A stretch of 64,000 nt of DNA from Aquabacter spiritensis (GTDB lineage Bacteria > Pseudomonadota > Alphaproteobacteria > Rhizobiales > Xanthobacteraceae), in contig NZ_SMAI01000001.1 of NCBI RefSeq assembly GCF_004346185.1, positions 496,001 through 560,000 of the forward strand. Direction: 5' to 3'. The notes beneath the pieces were generated by a model that was given only the letters and a program-made list of their open reading frames with translations, made no database searches and had not been told where the DNA came from. Each line of letters opens with the position of its first letter. The first letter of the stretch is position 1. A program made the translations under genes and the position numbers. Shown here in pieces: positions 39,845 through 48,362 of this stretch.

Positions 39845-39873
39845 ACCATATGTTGCTGGAACAAGATCGTCAA
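39845..39873 (-). promoter_or_regulatory. Candidate sigma-70-type promoter of the autotransporter gene
   Basis: On the minus strand: TTGACG (39868-39873), a 17-base spacer, TATGGT (39845-39850). It lies in a markedly AT-rich stretch (about 39750-39950), unlike the surrounding GC-rich DNA. The transcript would start near 39838 and carry a leader of about 200 bases including the palindrome and the small ORF. Confidence 0.45.
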
Positions 39874-40084
39874 TCAGCCACCATTTGACCATTACATACA
39901 TGAAAAATAAACGACGACAGTCATAAAAATCCAATTTCGGGATCTTTGGTCGCACCGCCTGTCCGCCAATAGCCAATATCCTTTCGTGTTGCACCGTCTC
40001 TTGGCACAATGCCGGGGCATGTCCCGATGGGTGATCCATTGAATTTCTAATGATCGCGATGGCGATGCTCGTTCGCGCGTGGAG

Positions 40085-40107
40085 CTTGCTCGGGAGGAGC
40101 GAGCAAG
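40085..40107 (-). other. Hairpin downstream of the possible gene relic
   Basis: CTTGCTCG and CGAGCAAG form eight perfect pairs around GGAGGAG. In the minus direction it lies 31 bases past the stop of the 40138-40329 frame. No U-run is present. Confidence 0.35.
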
Positions 40108-40137
40108 GCGGCGCCTAAGGGGCTCAGGTGGCGAGGA

Positions 40138-40329
40138 TCATGGCGCAGGGCGCCCCACCCTGGCTCGTTGCACGGTGTCCCAGCGTTCCACATTGGTCTG
40201 AGGTTCGCGGACCCGTATTAGGGCCGTAGGATCCGGGATCGTCGGCGAGTTCGGCAGCATGCCGTCGATCAGCCGGTACGCCAGATTAAGACTATGGGTC
40301 TTTGTCGGCACGCTGGCGCGCGCGTGCGC
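40138..40329 (-). pseudogene. Possible relic of an unidentified gene (C-terminal fragment)
   Basis: A 63-codon open stretch ending in TGA (40138-40140) and bounded on the left of the protein by TGA (40330-40332). It reads plausibly as protein, for example THSLNLAYRLIDGMLPNSPT and REPQTNVERWDTVQRARVGR, with no start codon at its head. A VPTKTHSL stretch faintly recalls the C-terminal part of some IS4-type transposases, but the rest does not, so no family is assigned. Confidence 0.25.
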
Positions 40330-40377
40330 TCAACTTCGGAGAACACGCCCTGCTCACACAGCCGCGCGCAAACGGAC

Positions 40378-40422
40378 TTGACGGATCCACACCTTAATTG
40401 TACCGATCAGTACATTCTGTAC
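40378..40422 (+). promoter_or_regulatory. Promoter and TetR-type operator of the SnoaL-like/TetR operon
   Basis: TTGACG (40378-40383), 17 bases, TACCGA (40401-40406). Overlapping the -10 is GTACCGATCAGTAC (40400-40413), palindromic except for one pair. A second partly overlapping GTAC-N5-GTAC element runs to 40421. Such sites over the -10 are typical of autorepressing TetR proteins, and a TetR gene is in this operon. Binding is inferred. Confidence 0.5.
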
Positions 40423-40463
40423 CAATCCGCTATTCGCCGCCGTCCCGAGATCCGGAGCCCGCA

Positions 40464-40928
40464 ATGTCCCGCCCCCCCTTCCCTCCTTTCACCTATGAGA
40501 CCGCCGTTCAGAAGGCCCGCATGGCCGAGGACGCCTGGAACAGTTGCGATCCGGCGCGCGTGGCCGGCGCCTATACGCCCGACAGCGTCTGGCGGAACCG
40601 CTCGGACTTCTTCTCCGGGCGCGACGCCATCGTCGCCTTCCTCACCCGCAAATGGGAGAAAGAGCGGGATTACCGCCTCATCAAGGAGGTCTGGGCATTT
40701 CACGAAAACCATATCGCGGTGCGGTTTCAGTATGAGTTCCACGACGATGCCGGCCAGTGGTTCCGCGCCTATGGCAACGAGAATTGGGAATTCGATGCGG
40801 ACGGCCTGATGCGCTGGCGCCAGGCGTCGATCAACGATGTCGCGATCGCCGAGGGCGAACGCCGGTTCCTTTGGCCGCGCGGCCCCCGCCCGGCGGATCA
40901 TCCCGGGCTCGCCGAACTCGGCATGTGA
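40464..40928 (+). CDS. DUF1348 / SnoaL-like (NTF2-fold) protein
   Basis: A 154-residue protein of the DUF1348 family: small NTF2/SnoaL-type cone folds. Visible are [44 protein letters not shown] and [21 protein letters not shown], all strongly family-like. ATG 40464 has GGAG eight bases upstream and starts at the conserved N-terminus; the earlier in-frame start at 40398 falls in the promoter. The function of the family is not settled. It is translationally coupled to the TetR gene (TGATG, one base shared), suggesting a small stress- or xenobiotic-responsive operon. Confidence 0.9.
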   Translation: MSRPPFPPFTYETAVQKARMAEDAWNSCDPARVAGAYTPDSVWRNRSDFFSGRDAIVAFLTRKWEKERDYRLIKEVWAFHENHIAVRFQYEFHDDAGQWFRAYGNENWEFDADGLMRWRQASINDVAIAEGERRFLWPRGPRPADHPGLAELGM

Positions 40929-41500
40929 TGGCCCGCCTCGTTTATGAGCGCGCCGACCTCCTGCCGCTGCTCGGCGAGGTGTTCCGCGAGCACGGCTTCG
41001 AGGGGGCGAGCCTTGCGGTGATCTCGCGTCGGACCGGGCTCGGCAAAGGCAGCCTCTATCACTTCTTCCCCGGTGGGAAGGAGGAGATGGCGGCCGCCGT
41101 CCTCGCCCATGTCGACCACTGGTTCGAGACGCAGGTGTTCCGCCCGCTGCGCGAAGAGCCGGACGGGCGCCGCGCGATCACCGCCATGCTGGAGGCGACC
41201 GACGCCTATTTTCGCTCGGGGCGGCGGGTCTGCGTCGTCGGCGTGTTCGCGCTCGCCGAGAGCCGCGACCGGTTCGCCGTGAAGGTGGCGTCCTATTTCT
41301 CCGCCTGGATCGACGCGCTCGCCGGCGCCCTGGGGCGCGCCGGCCATCCGCCGGACGACGCGCGCGCGCTGTCGGAAGAGGCGGTCGGCTTGATCCAGGG
41401 CGCCCTCGTCCTCGCCCGCGCCCTCGACGACCCCGCCCCCTTCGCCCGCACCCTCGCCCGCCTGAAGGCGCGGCTCGTCCCGGAGCGGCCGGCGCCGTGA
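40928..41500 (+). CDS. TetR/AcrR-family transcriptional regulator
   Basis: A 190-residue repressor. The N-terminal helix-turn-helix (about 5-50) shows GFEGASLAVISRRTGLGKGSLYHFF, the TetR signature. The C-terminal ligand domain (about 60-185) includes a cysteine in RRVCVVGVFAL. It probably represses its own operon through the palindrome at 40400-40413 and may respond to a small molecule handled by the SnoaL-like protein. The ATG overlaps the preceding stop by one base. The neighbour downstream is a separate FAD oxidoreductase after a 111-bp gap. Confidence 0.9.
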   Translation: MARLVYERADLLPLLGEVFREHGFEGASLAVISRRTGLGKGSLYHFFPGGKEEMAAAVLAHVDHWFETQVFRPLREEPDGRRAITAMLEATDAYFRSGRRVCVVGVFALAESRDRFAVKVASYFSAWIDALAGALGRAGHPPDDARALSEEAVGLIQGALVLARALDDPAPFARTLARLKARLVPERPAP

Positions 41501-41611
41501 CGGCGTAAGCGCCGCGGCCCTGCCCCGCACGGCGTTTGCGGCCGGGCGGTCTTTGGCGGAAAATGCGGCGCGTCCCGCGGCCGGGCGCGAACCCAGGATC
41601 GAGACCCGTTC

Positions 41612-43084
41612 ATGTCGAGCACTGCGCCTGCGCCCCTCGCTTTGCCTCACGATCGGCTCGCCGGCGCGCTCGCGGCGCTCGCCGCGCGGCTCGGCCCGCG
41701 CGGCGTCGTCACCGACCCCGCCGCCATGGCGCCCTATCTCATCGAGCCGCGCGGCCTTTATGCCGGCGCCGCGCCCGCGATCCTGCGCCCCGCGACCACC
41801 GCCGAGGTCGCCGATTGCGTCGCGACCTGCGCCGAAGCGGGCCTCGCTCTGGTGCCGCAGAGCGGCAATACCGGCCTGGTCGGCGGGCAGGTACCGTTCG
41901 GCGCCCTCCTTCTGTCGCTCGAGCGGCTGGACAAGGTCCGCGCCGTCGATGCCACCGACCTGACCCTGACGGTCGAGGCCGGGGTGACGCTCCATGCCGC
42001 GCGGGCGGCGGCGGAGGCGGCCGACTGCCTGTTTCCGCTCTCGATCGCCTCCGAGGGCACATGCCGGATCGGCGGCAATCTCGCCACCAATGCCGGGGGC
42101 ACCGCCGTGCTGCGTTACGGCAATATGCGCGAGCTGACGCTCGGGCTCGAAGTGGTGCTGGCCGACGGGCGGGTCTGGAACGGCCTGTCGCGCCTGCGCA
42201 AAGACAATACCGGCTACGATCTGAAAGACCTGTTCGTCGGCTCCGAGGGAACGCTCGGAATCATCACGGCGGCGGTGCTGCGGCTATTCCCGAAGTCGCG
42301 CAGCCGCACCACGTTTCTCGCAGGTCTCGCCGATCCCCACGCCGTGCTCGCCTTCCTGCGCCGGCTGCGGGCGGCGGGGGGCGATGCCGTGACCGGCTTC
42401 GAGATGATGCCGCGCTTCGGCATGGAGACCGTGCTCGCGCACATGCCGGGCGCGGTTCGCGCACTGGCCGGGGACCATGCCTTCTTCGCATTGGCCGAAC
42501 TCACCTCGACGCGCCGCGACGACGACCTGCCCGCGCTCGCCGAGGCCGTCCTGGCAGAGGCGTTCGCGGCCGGCGAGGTCGAAGATGCGGTCATCGCGGC
42601 CAGCGAGGCCCAGTCGGAGGCGCTCTGGAAGCTGCGCGAGGACCTGTCGGAGGCGCAGAAGTTCGAAGGCGGCTCGATCAAGCACGACGTGTCGGTGCCG
42701 GTCTCGCGGGTCGCCGATTTCGTGGTGACGGCAAGCCGGCTGTGCGCGGCGCACATGCCCGGCGTGCGGGTCTGCGCCTTCGGCCATGTCGGCGACGGCA
42801 ATATCCATTTCAATCTGAGCCAGCCGGTCGGCATGGAGAAGGCCGCCTTCCTCGCTCGCTGGGAGGAGTTCAACCGGCTGGTGCACGATCACGTCGCCGC
42901 GCTCGGCGGCTCGATCTCGGCCGAGCACGGGATCGGCCTGCTGAAGCGCGAGGAATTGGTGCGCTACAAGGACGAGGTCGCCCTCGATCTGATGGCGGCG
43001 CTCAAGGCGGCGCTCGACCCCAAGGGCCTGCTCAATCCCGGCAAGGTGCTCACGCCGTCTTCCCGCGCAGCCCGGTCATCGTGA
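41612..43084 (+). CDS. FAD-linked 2-hydroxyacid dehydrogenase (GlcD/D2HGDH family)
   Basis: A flavoprotein that oxidises a D-2-hydroxyacid such as glycolate, D-lactate or D-2-hydroxyglutarate. The 490-residue protein has the FAD PP-loop region VPQSGNTGLVGGQVPFG, GGNLATNAGGTAVLRYGNMR, DLKDLFVGSEGTLGIITAAV and the C-terminal cap with FGHVGDGNIHFN and SAEHGIGLLKRE, which hold the metal and substrate histidines. No glcE or glcF partners adjoin, so it probably acts alone like D-2-hydroxyglutarate dehydrogenase. Its 3' end overlaps the end of the convergent MFS gene by 35 bp. Confidence 0.92.
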   Translation: MSSTAPAPLALPHDRLAGALAALAARLGPRGVVTDPAAMAPYLIEPRGLYAGAAPAILRPATTAEVADCVATCAEAGLALVPQSGNTGLVGGQVPFGALLLSLERLDKVRAVDATDLTLTVEAGVTLHAARAAAEAADCLFPLSIASEGTCRIGGNLATNAGGTAVLRYGNMRELTLGLEVVLADGRVWNGLSRLRKDNTGYDLKDLFVGSEGTLGIITAAVLRLFPKSRSRTTFLAGLADPHAVLAFLRRLRAAGGDAVTGFEMMPRFGMETVLAHMPGAVRALAGDHAFFALAELTSTRRDDDLPALAEAVLAEAFAAGEVEDAVIAASEAQSEALWKLREDLSEAQKFEGGSIKHDVSVPVSRVADFVVTASRLCAAHMPGVRVCAFGHVGDGNIHFNLSQPVGMEKAAFLARWEEFNRLVHDHVAALGGSISAEHGIGLLKREELVRYKDEVALDLMAALKAALDPKGLLNPGKVLTPSSRAARSS

Positions 43085-44252
43085 CGATGCCGAGCAGCAG
43101 GGGCGCGGCGGCGGCGAGAAAGACCGCGTGGTTGAGGTGCTGGTCCAGCAGCACGCCATACATCAGCGGCCCCGCGAGCGCGCCGACGTCATAGCCGGAA
43201 TAGACCACGCCGAAGACCTTCCCCCGCGCCTGCGCCGGGGCGGCATGGCGCACCAGCACGTCGCGCGCGGGCGTGGTGATGCCGAGCGAAAAGCCGGTCA
43301 CCGCCAGCAAAGCCAGCGTGACGAAGGGAAGATTTTCTCCCGAGCCGACGACCAGCAGCGCCGCGCAGGCGATCGCGAGCCCGGCCATGGCGATCAGATG
43401 GTGGCGGCTCGCCCGGTCGGCGATATAACCCCCGATCATCACCCCGCAAATATTCGCCCCCTGATAGGCGCTCAGGGTCAAGGCGGCGAACGCCGTACCC
43501 ATGCCGAACCCCTCCTGAAGCGCGGTGATGCCGAAGCCCTGCAGTCCCACCAGGCAGATCGCGGTCAGAAGGAAATAGAGGAAGGCCAGCAGCACCACGC
43601 GCATCGCCAGAATGTCCACGAAGCGCGGCGCCGGCGCGGCGGCATGGCGGGCGGCGCCCGGCACGTCGATCCGCAGCAAAGGCCGGGCCAGCAGCAAGCC
43701 GAACGCCACGGCGAGGCAGCCGAGGCCGATCAGCACCAGCGCCATGCGCCAGCCATACATCAGCGCCAGCGCCCCGGAGACCAGGGGGGACGCCGCATAG
43801 CCGAGATTGCCCGCCACCACATGCGCGGCGAAGGCCCGCCCCAGCCGGTCGCCGCGGACGCGATGGCTCAGGATCGACAGGTCCGCCGGATGATAGACGC
43901 TGTTGCCGAGGCCGGCCAAAGCCGCCAGCAGCAGCATGGCCGAGAAATGCGGCACGAGGCCGAGGCCCACCATGGACGCGGACTGGAGCAGGATCCCGCC
44001 CAGCAGCAGCCGATGGGCGCCGAAGCGATCGACCAGGACGCCGGCCAGAACCTGTCCGCCGCCGGAGAACAGATAGAAGACCGACAGCAGCGCCCCGAGT
44101 TCGGTGAAGGACACGCCGAGATCCGCGCGCATGGCGATGAACAGGGGCGCGAGCGCGAGCTGCTGCAGATGGCTGACGAAATGCGCGACGCTCACCGCCG
44201 AAATGGTGGCGAATTCGCGGGGCGGCACCGCGATCGGATGGACTGCAACCAC
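43050..44252 (-). CDS. MFS transporter (fosmidomycin-resistance-like group)
   Basis: A 400-residue inner-membrane carrier with about 12 helices. The N-terminal half shows HFVSHLQQLALAPLF, LFSGGGQVLAGVLVDRFG (the MFS loop 2-3 motif) and GLGNSVYHPADLSILSHRV; the YHP element is typical of the Fsr-like group. GTG at 44252 is used, with AGGGAG about eight bases upstream. It lies 231 bp downstream of the SpoIIE phosphatase gene on the same strand and is convergent with the FAD oxidoreductase. The substrate is unknown. Confidence 0.9.
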   Translation of the reverse strand: MVAVHPIAVPPREFATISAVSVAHFVSHLQQLALAPLFIAMRADLGVSFTELGALLSVFYLFSGGGQVLAGVLVDRFGAHRLLLGGILLQSASMVGLGLVPHFSAMLLLAALAGLGNSVYHPADLSILSHRVRGDRLGRAFAAHVVAGNLGYAASPLVSGALALMYGWRMALVLIGLGCLAVAFGLLLARPLLRIDVPGAARHAAAPAPRFVDILAMRVVLLAFLYFLLTAICLVGLQGFGITALQEGFGMGTAFAALTLSAYQGANICGVMIGGYIADRASRHHLIAMAGLAIACAALLVVGSGENLPFVTLALLAVTGFSLGITTPARDVLVRHAAPAQARGKVFGVVYSGYDVGALAGPLMYGVLLDQHLNHAVFLAAAAPLLLGIVTMTGLRGKTA

Positions 44253-44483
44253 GCGCTTCTCCCTGCGCCGCCTTCTTCGGGCGGCATCGGCGGCGCCGAG
44301 CCGCTGCTTTCGTTTAGGGGCAAGCCACGGGGAAGCCTAGACCCGGCGGCACATCCGCCTCGGGGCCAGGACCGCGGCTTTGATACCGCTGCCTTATAAT
44401 TCAAGGACTTGCCGATGGCGCCATGCCGAGGCTGCATAGGCCGGGTGAAAACTCTCCGTCACGCGCAATGCTGCGCGCCGTGT

Positions 44484-46532
44484 TCAAAGGCGCGGGCGCC
44501 GATGATCGCCGAAATAGCGCAGGGTGAGGCAGGTGATGTCGTCGGCCTGCGGCGCGCCGCGTTCGAAGGCGCGGATCGAGGCCATCACGCGCTCGGCGAA
44601 TTCCGGCACGTCCCAATGCGCGGCGCCCTCGCCCAGCAGCGCCTCGAGGCGGGGTTCGCAATACAGCGTCCCGTCGATATCGATCGCCTCGGTGACACCG
44701 TCCGTGAAGAGGAAGAGGCTGTCGCCGGGCTCCAGGTCGAAATGGCCCTCGCGATAGACGAAGCCCTCCATCACCGCGACCGCCATCCCCTTGGTGCTGG
44801 GAACCGTGCTGATGTCGCCGCCGGCAGACACCCGATAGGGCAGATTGTGGCCGGCATTGACGTAATTGACCCGGCCGGTATCGAGGTCGATCACGGCATA
44901 GAACACGGTGACGAACAGCATCTGCTCGTTTTCAAGGGCGAGCAGATCGTTCAGCCGCCGCACGCAGCCGGCGGGCGAGCGCTCGAACAGCGCCGTCGCG
45001 CGCAGCAGGGTGCGCGAAATCGCCATGAACAAGGCGGCAGGAACTCCCTTGCCCGACACGTCGGCCACCACGAAGCCAAGCGTGGACTCGTCGATCTGGA
45101 AATAATCGTAAAAGTCGCCGCCGACTTCGCGCGCCGGCGTCATGTGGCCGTGGACGGAGACCCGCGGATCCGGCGGCAGAGCCTTAGGCAGAATGGCGAG
45201 CTGGACCTGGCGGGCGATTTCGAGCTCCTGCTGGATCCCGGCCAGTTTGGTCTTGGTGATCAGCGCCTCGCGCAGCTCGACCACCATGGAGGACAGCCGG
45301 GTGTGCTGCTCGACGATGCGGCGCGAGAGATCGTGCAGCACCCGCGCGACCCGGCGCAATTCGTCCTCGGCCTCCCCGGCGGACGGCGAGGCGAGCAGCG
45401 CCAGCACCTCCTCGCGATCGGTCGGGTCGATCGAATCGGCGAGCGATTCGAGTTCGGCGGAAATCATCGTCTCCTGCCGGCGCCGCACGCGCTCCCGCTG
45501 GCGCCGGACCTCCGCCAAAGCCTGGGCGTTGGCGCGCAGGCCGATAATGGCCTCGGCGATCCGGCCGATCTCGTCGCGCCCGGAATGTTCGAGCACCACG
45601 GACGTGTCGCCGCGCGACAGCGCCTGGAGCACGCCGATGGCGTTTTCCAGCGGGCGAAAGCTGAACCAGAGGAAGATGTTGAGGCCGATGACGCCGCACA
45701 CGACCATGCCGATCCCGGCGGCGATCGCGGCCCAGCGCAGTGCGCTCTGCGCCGCCCAGGCGGCGGTATTGTCCTTCAGGCTCACCAGCGCCCCGACCGT
45801 GCCGCCGGTGATGCCGTCAACCGGAACGCTGGTCACCGAATAGGTTCGGCCGGCGATCTCGCGGGTTTCGTACAGCGCCTGGCGGGGCGGGAAGGAGAGG
45901 CCCGCCGCCTCCCACAGATCGGGGTCGGTGGTGTCGAGCAGGCTGCCGCGCAGCGAAACCAACGCCGCCTGGGCAGCGACGCTGGTGGCGAATTGATCGA
46001 GCGCGACGCTGGCATTGCGGCCGAGCACCAGCACCACCCTGCCCCGGCCCGGCACCGTGACCGTCCGCGTCGCGACGATCAGGAGTTGCCGCGCCGACAC
46101 CGCACGCAGGCCCGCCGCGCGCCCCCCGGCGAACGCCTTGTCGAGCGTGCCGGCATCGAGCAGGCTGCGCCCGCCGGAATCCGCCAGCAGGGAGATCACC
46201 TCGCGGTCGCTGCCGACCGCCTCGAACACCACGCTGTCGTCGGAACCGTCGATCCCGAGTTCCGCCAGCACCGCCGTGATGTTCTGCCGGCTCGAGAACG
46301 ACATGGCGACGCGCAATTGGGGCGAGTTCTCGATCTCGTCGAGCTGCTGCTCGATGGCGGTGATCTGGGTCGCGACGATCTCGCGCCACAGCGCCGCCTG
46401 CGCCGAGATGGCGACGTCGGCGGTGCGCTGCTGTTCCAGCCGGTCGCGCACCAGGCTGGCGCCCCAGAAGATCGCCATCAGGGCGATGAAGCCTGCGGCG
46501 ACGATCAGAGTGATTCGGGTGCGCAGCAGCAT
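44484..46532 (-). CDS. Membrane-bound HAMP-SpoIIE PP2C serine phosphatase
   Basis: A 682-residue signalling phosphatase of the RsbU/SpoIIE type. TM1 lies at about 7-29, a large extracytoplasmic domain at about 30-260, TM2 at about 268-290, a HAMP linker at about 290-345 (FRPLENAIGVLQALSRGDTS), then a coiled coil and the PP2C domain at about 435-675. Metal-binding aspartates are visible in EVGGDFYDYF, VVADVSGKGVPAALFMAI, FTDGVTEA and QADDITCLTL. The expected role is to dephosphorylate a STAS protein in a partner switch; one is encoded at 56100. The ATG overlaps the stop of sensor A by one base (TGATG), so the two are made together. Confidence 0.93.
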   Translation of the reverse strand: MLLRTRITLIVAAGFIALMAIFWGASLVRDRLEQQRTADVAISAQAALWREIVATQITAIEQQLDEIENSPQLRVAMSFSSRQNITAVLAELGIDGSDDSVVFEAVGSDREVISLLADSGGRSLLDAGTLDKAFAGGRAAGLRAVSARQLLIVATRTVTVPGRGRVVLVLGRNASVALDQFATSVAAQAALVSLRGSLLDTTDPDLWEAAGLSFPPRQALYETREIAGRTYSVTSVPVDGITGGTVGALVSLKDNTAAWAAQSALRWAAIAAGIGMVVCGVIGLNIFLWFSFRPLENAIGVLQALSRGDTSVVLEHSGRDEIGRIAEAIIGLRANAQALAEVRRQRERVRRRQETMISAELESLADSIDPTDREEVLALLASPSAGEAEDELRRVARVLHDLSRRIVEQHTRLSSMVVELREALITKTKLAGIQQELEIARQVQLAILPKALPPDPRVSVHGHMTPAREVGGDFYDYFQIDESTLGFVVADVSGKGVPAALFMAISRTLLRATALFERSPAGCVRRLNDLLALENEQMLFVTVFYAVIDLDTGRVNYVNAGHNLPYRVSAGGDISTVPSTKGMAVAVMEGFVYREGHFDLEPGDSLFLFTDGVTEAIDIDGTLYCEPRLEALLGEGAAHWDVPEFAERVMASIRAFERGAPQADDITCLTLRYFGDHRRPRL

Positions 46533-47344
46533 CAGGGGTCTCGCAAGGGCTGCGGAGCACGGGCGAGCGCCTCGCGCTTGATGCGCTCGATGTCCGCGCG
46601 CAGCCGCCCGTCGAAGTCTACGGTCAGCAATTCCTCGGAATAAGCGAGGAAGGTCGCGCGCTTCGCGGCGAGGCGCCGCTCCCCGGCGGCAAGCGCGGCA
46701 CTGGCCGCCGCGATGCTTCCACCGGCGGGCTCGCGCGCCGAGGGCACGTCCTCGGGACTGCCTGCGGCACTCGCCGCGAGCGCCGCCTCAAGCTGCGCCC
46801 GCCCGCGCGCCAGCAAGCGCCCGGCGAACACCGCCGCTGTCGCGCCCGCCACCAGGGCGCAGACCAGCACGACCGCGACGGTCCGACTGAGCAAGGCATG
46901 CAAAACGGAGCTCAATGTCGCCGGCGTGGTGCCGACATCGACCTGCCCCATCGAAATGCCGTCGACCAGGATCGGCGCGACGAGGGTGTCGGTGCCCGGC
47001 TGCGGGCCGATGGCGCTGCGGATCTCCCGTCCGTCGGGACCGCGCAGCACGATTCGCGTGAGTCCGGGCGTGCGCGCCATGGTGTCGGCGAGATAGGTCT
47101 CGACGCCCGGCAGCAGCTTGAGCGGAATGCCGTACCGTGCCGCCTTTTCGAACTGCGCGGCGAGCGAGCGGGCGACGGTCTGGCCGATGATCTTGGCGTC
47201 GCGGCGCGCCGCCTCCTCGACTCGTCCCTTGAACCCGCTGACCACGGCAAACCCGGCCGCGCCGCCGACAAGCAGCACGACGAGAAAGGCGAAGACGGCG
47301 CAGAGCAGCCGGTCCCGCCCCGGGGCGGGAGCCTCACCCGACAT
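46532..47344 (-). CDS. Small two-TM membrane sensor-like protein A
   Basis: A 270-residue protein with TM1 at about 13-35, an extracytoplasmic segment of about 110 residues, TM2 at about 150-172 and a charged helical cytoplasmic tail. The outer segment has YGIPLKLLPGVETYLADTM and IVLRGPDGREI, closely echoed in the N-terminal part of the MFS fusion at 49031 (unit D). No enzymatic domain is visible. ATG 47344 has GGAGGA eight bases upstream and overlaps the end of sensor B by 11 bases; it feeds directly into the phosphatase gene. It may pass a periplasmic signal to that phosphatase. No named family is recognised. Confidence 0.8.
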   Translation of the reverse strand: MSGEAPAPGRDRLLCAVFAFLVVLLVGGAAGFAVVSGFKGRVEEAARRDAKIIGQTVARSLAAQFEKAARYGIPLKLLPGVETYLADTMARTPGLTRIVLRGPDGREIRSAIGPQPGTDTLVAPILVDGISMGQVDVGTTPATLSSVLHALLSRTVAVVLVCALVAGATAAVFAGRLLARGRAQLEAALAASAAGSPEDVPSAREPAGGSIAAASAALAAGERRLAAKRATFLAYSEELLTVDFDGRLRADIERIKREALARAPQPLRDP

Positions 47345-48080
47345 CGTCGAGTTCCTCCAGCCGCGCCGACCCGCGTGCGAGCTGATCCTCGGCACGGCTC
47401 CAGCTCTCGCGCACCCGGGCCGCGAGCCGCTCCAGCCGCGAGCCGCGCACCGAAGGCCGCGCGGCGCCGTCGAGAATGCGGGCGACGCGCCGGAACGGCG
47501 CGCCGACCCACCCGGCGAAGGCCAGGGCGACGAGCAGCCCGGCCGCGAGGGTCGCGGCGCCGGCGCCGAGGATGCGCACTGTCAGATCCACGCCCAGCAG
47601 CTCGGTGCGCGCGATCCGGGTCAGGCCCGACACCGTGACGGCGATCCCGCCGGCGACGCCGAGATCGTTCTCGAAGCGCGTGCCGAACACGGCCTCGCCA
47701 TGCATCTGGGTCTGCCAGAGACCGTCGCGGGAGAGATGGGAGACCCAGCCCGGCTCCACCGTCTCGCCGACGAAGCCGCGGTCGGTGCTGTAGATCGACC
47801 GGCCGGCGCCGTTGAACACGTCGATCGCCACGATCGCGGGATCGCTCGCCTTCTCGCGCTCGATGAGGGACTGGAGCAGGGAGATTTCGTCCAATGCGAG
47901 TCCGATCGCCAGATTCCCCTCGGTCGCGGCGCGCAGCGTCCCCAGGAGGTGGGAGACGCGCGCCTGCTCGATTTCCTCGCCCACCTGTTGGCCCGCCAGG
48001 AAAGCCGCCCCCGCGACCGCCATCAGCGTGATGGCGAGGGAGCACCCAACGACGAGGAGGAGCCGGCCGACGAAGGACAT
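47334..48080 (-). CDS. Small two-TM membrane sensor-like protein B
   Basis: A 248-residue protein: TM1 at about 6-29, an outer segment of about 125 residues, TM2 at about 168-192, and a HAMP-like basic stretch (GAPFRRVARILDGAARPSV) followed by a short helix. The outer segment contains DPAIVAIDVFNGAGRSIYST and RFENDLGVAGGIAVTV, matching protein C on the other side of the divergent promoter. The start at 48080 is chosen because TM1 begins directly after; no Shine-Dalgarno is clear, so it could be leaderless. A TTG at 48137 is an alternative. It is first gene of the leftward operon B-A-phosphatase. Confidence 0.75.
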   Translation of the reverse strand: MSFVGRLLLVVGCSLAITLMAVAGAAFLAGQQVGEEIEQARVSHLLGTLRAATEGNLAIGLALDEISLLQSLIEREKASDPAIVAIDVFNGAGRSIYSTDRGFVGETVEPGWVSHLSRDGLWQTQMHGEAVFGTRFENDLGVAGGIAVTVSGLTRIARTELLGVDLTVRILGAGAATLAAGLLVALAFAGWVGAPFRRVARILDGAARPSVRGSRLERLAARVRESWSRAEDQLARGSARLEELDDVG

Positions 48081-48362
48081 GGATGAAGGGCTTTGGCGGA
48101 AGGACGGGGCGGACGTTAGCGGCAGGCGCCGTTGCAAACCAGATGTAAACTGCGCAGAGTCGGAATACCACGCCGTCGGCGCAGGTCCGGGGTGCGTGCA
48201 TCGCCGGGGGCGCGATGCGCCTGGTTCATAGGGTCGAATCGGCCCGGATTTTATCGGGTATCGAGTGTTCGAGATGCGCCGAATCGAAGCGGCAGGACAA
48301 ATCGCCCGGCCTGGGATCGCAGGGCGTCACCACCGTCGCTCTTCGGCACGAGGGCGCCCGGC
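48081..48362. promoter_or_regulatory. Divergent promoter region at the centre of the sensor cluster
   Basis: A 282-bp region between the oppositely oriented sensor genes B and C. It is the only place where both operons can start. No strong -35/-10 pair stands out. The stretch 48225-48300 has a few TCGA/TTCGA-type short repeats and is slightly less GC-rich. Confidence 0.4.

Larger units (their letters stand above)
39874..40377. other. Gene-poor region between autotransporter promoter and the SnoaL-like/TetR operon
   Basis: About 500 bp. The left part, to about 39950, is AT-rich. The middle holds a hairpin (40085-40107) and a coding-like open frame on the minus strand (40138-40329). I see no complete gene. 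It could be the scar of a mobile or deleted gene. Confidence 0.4.
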
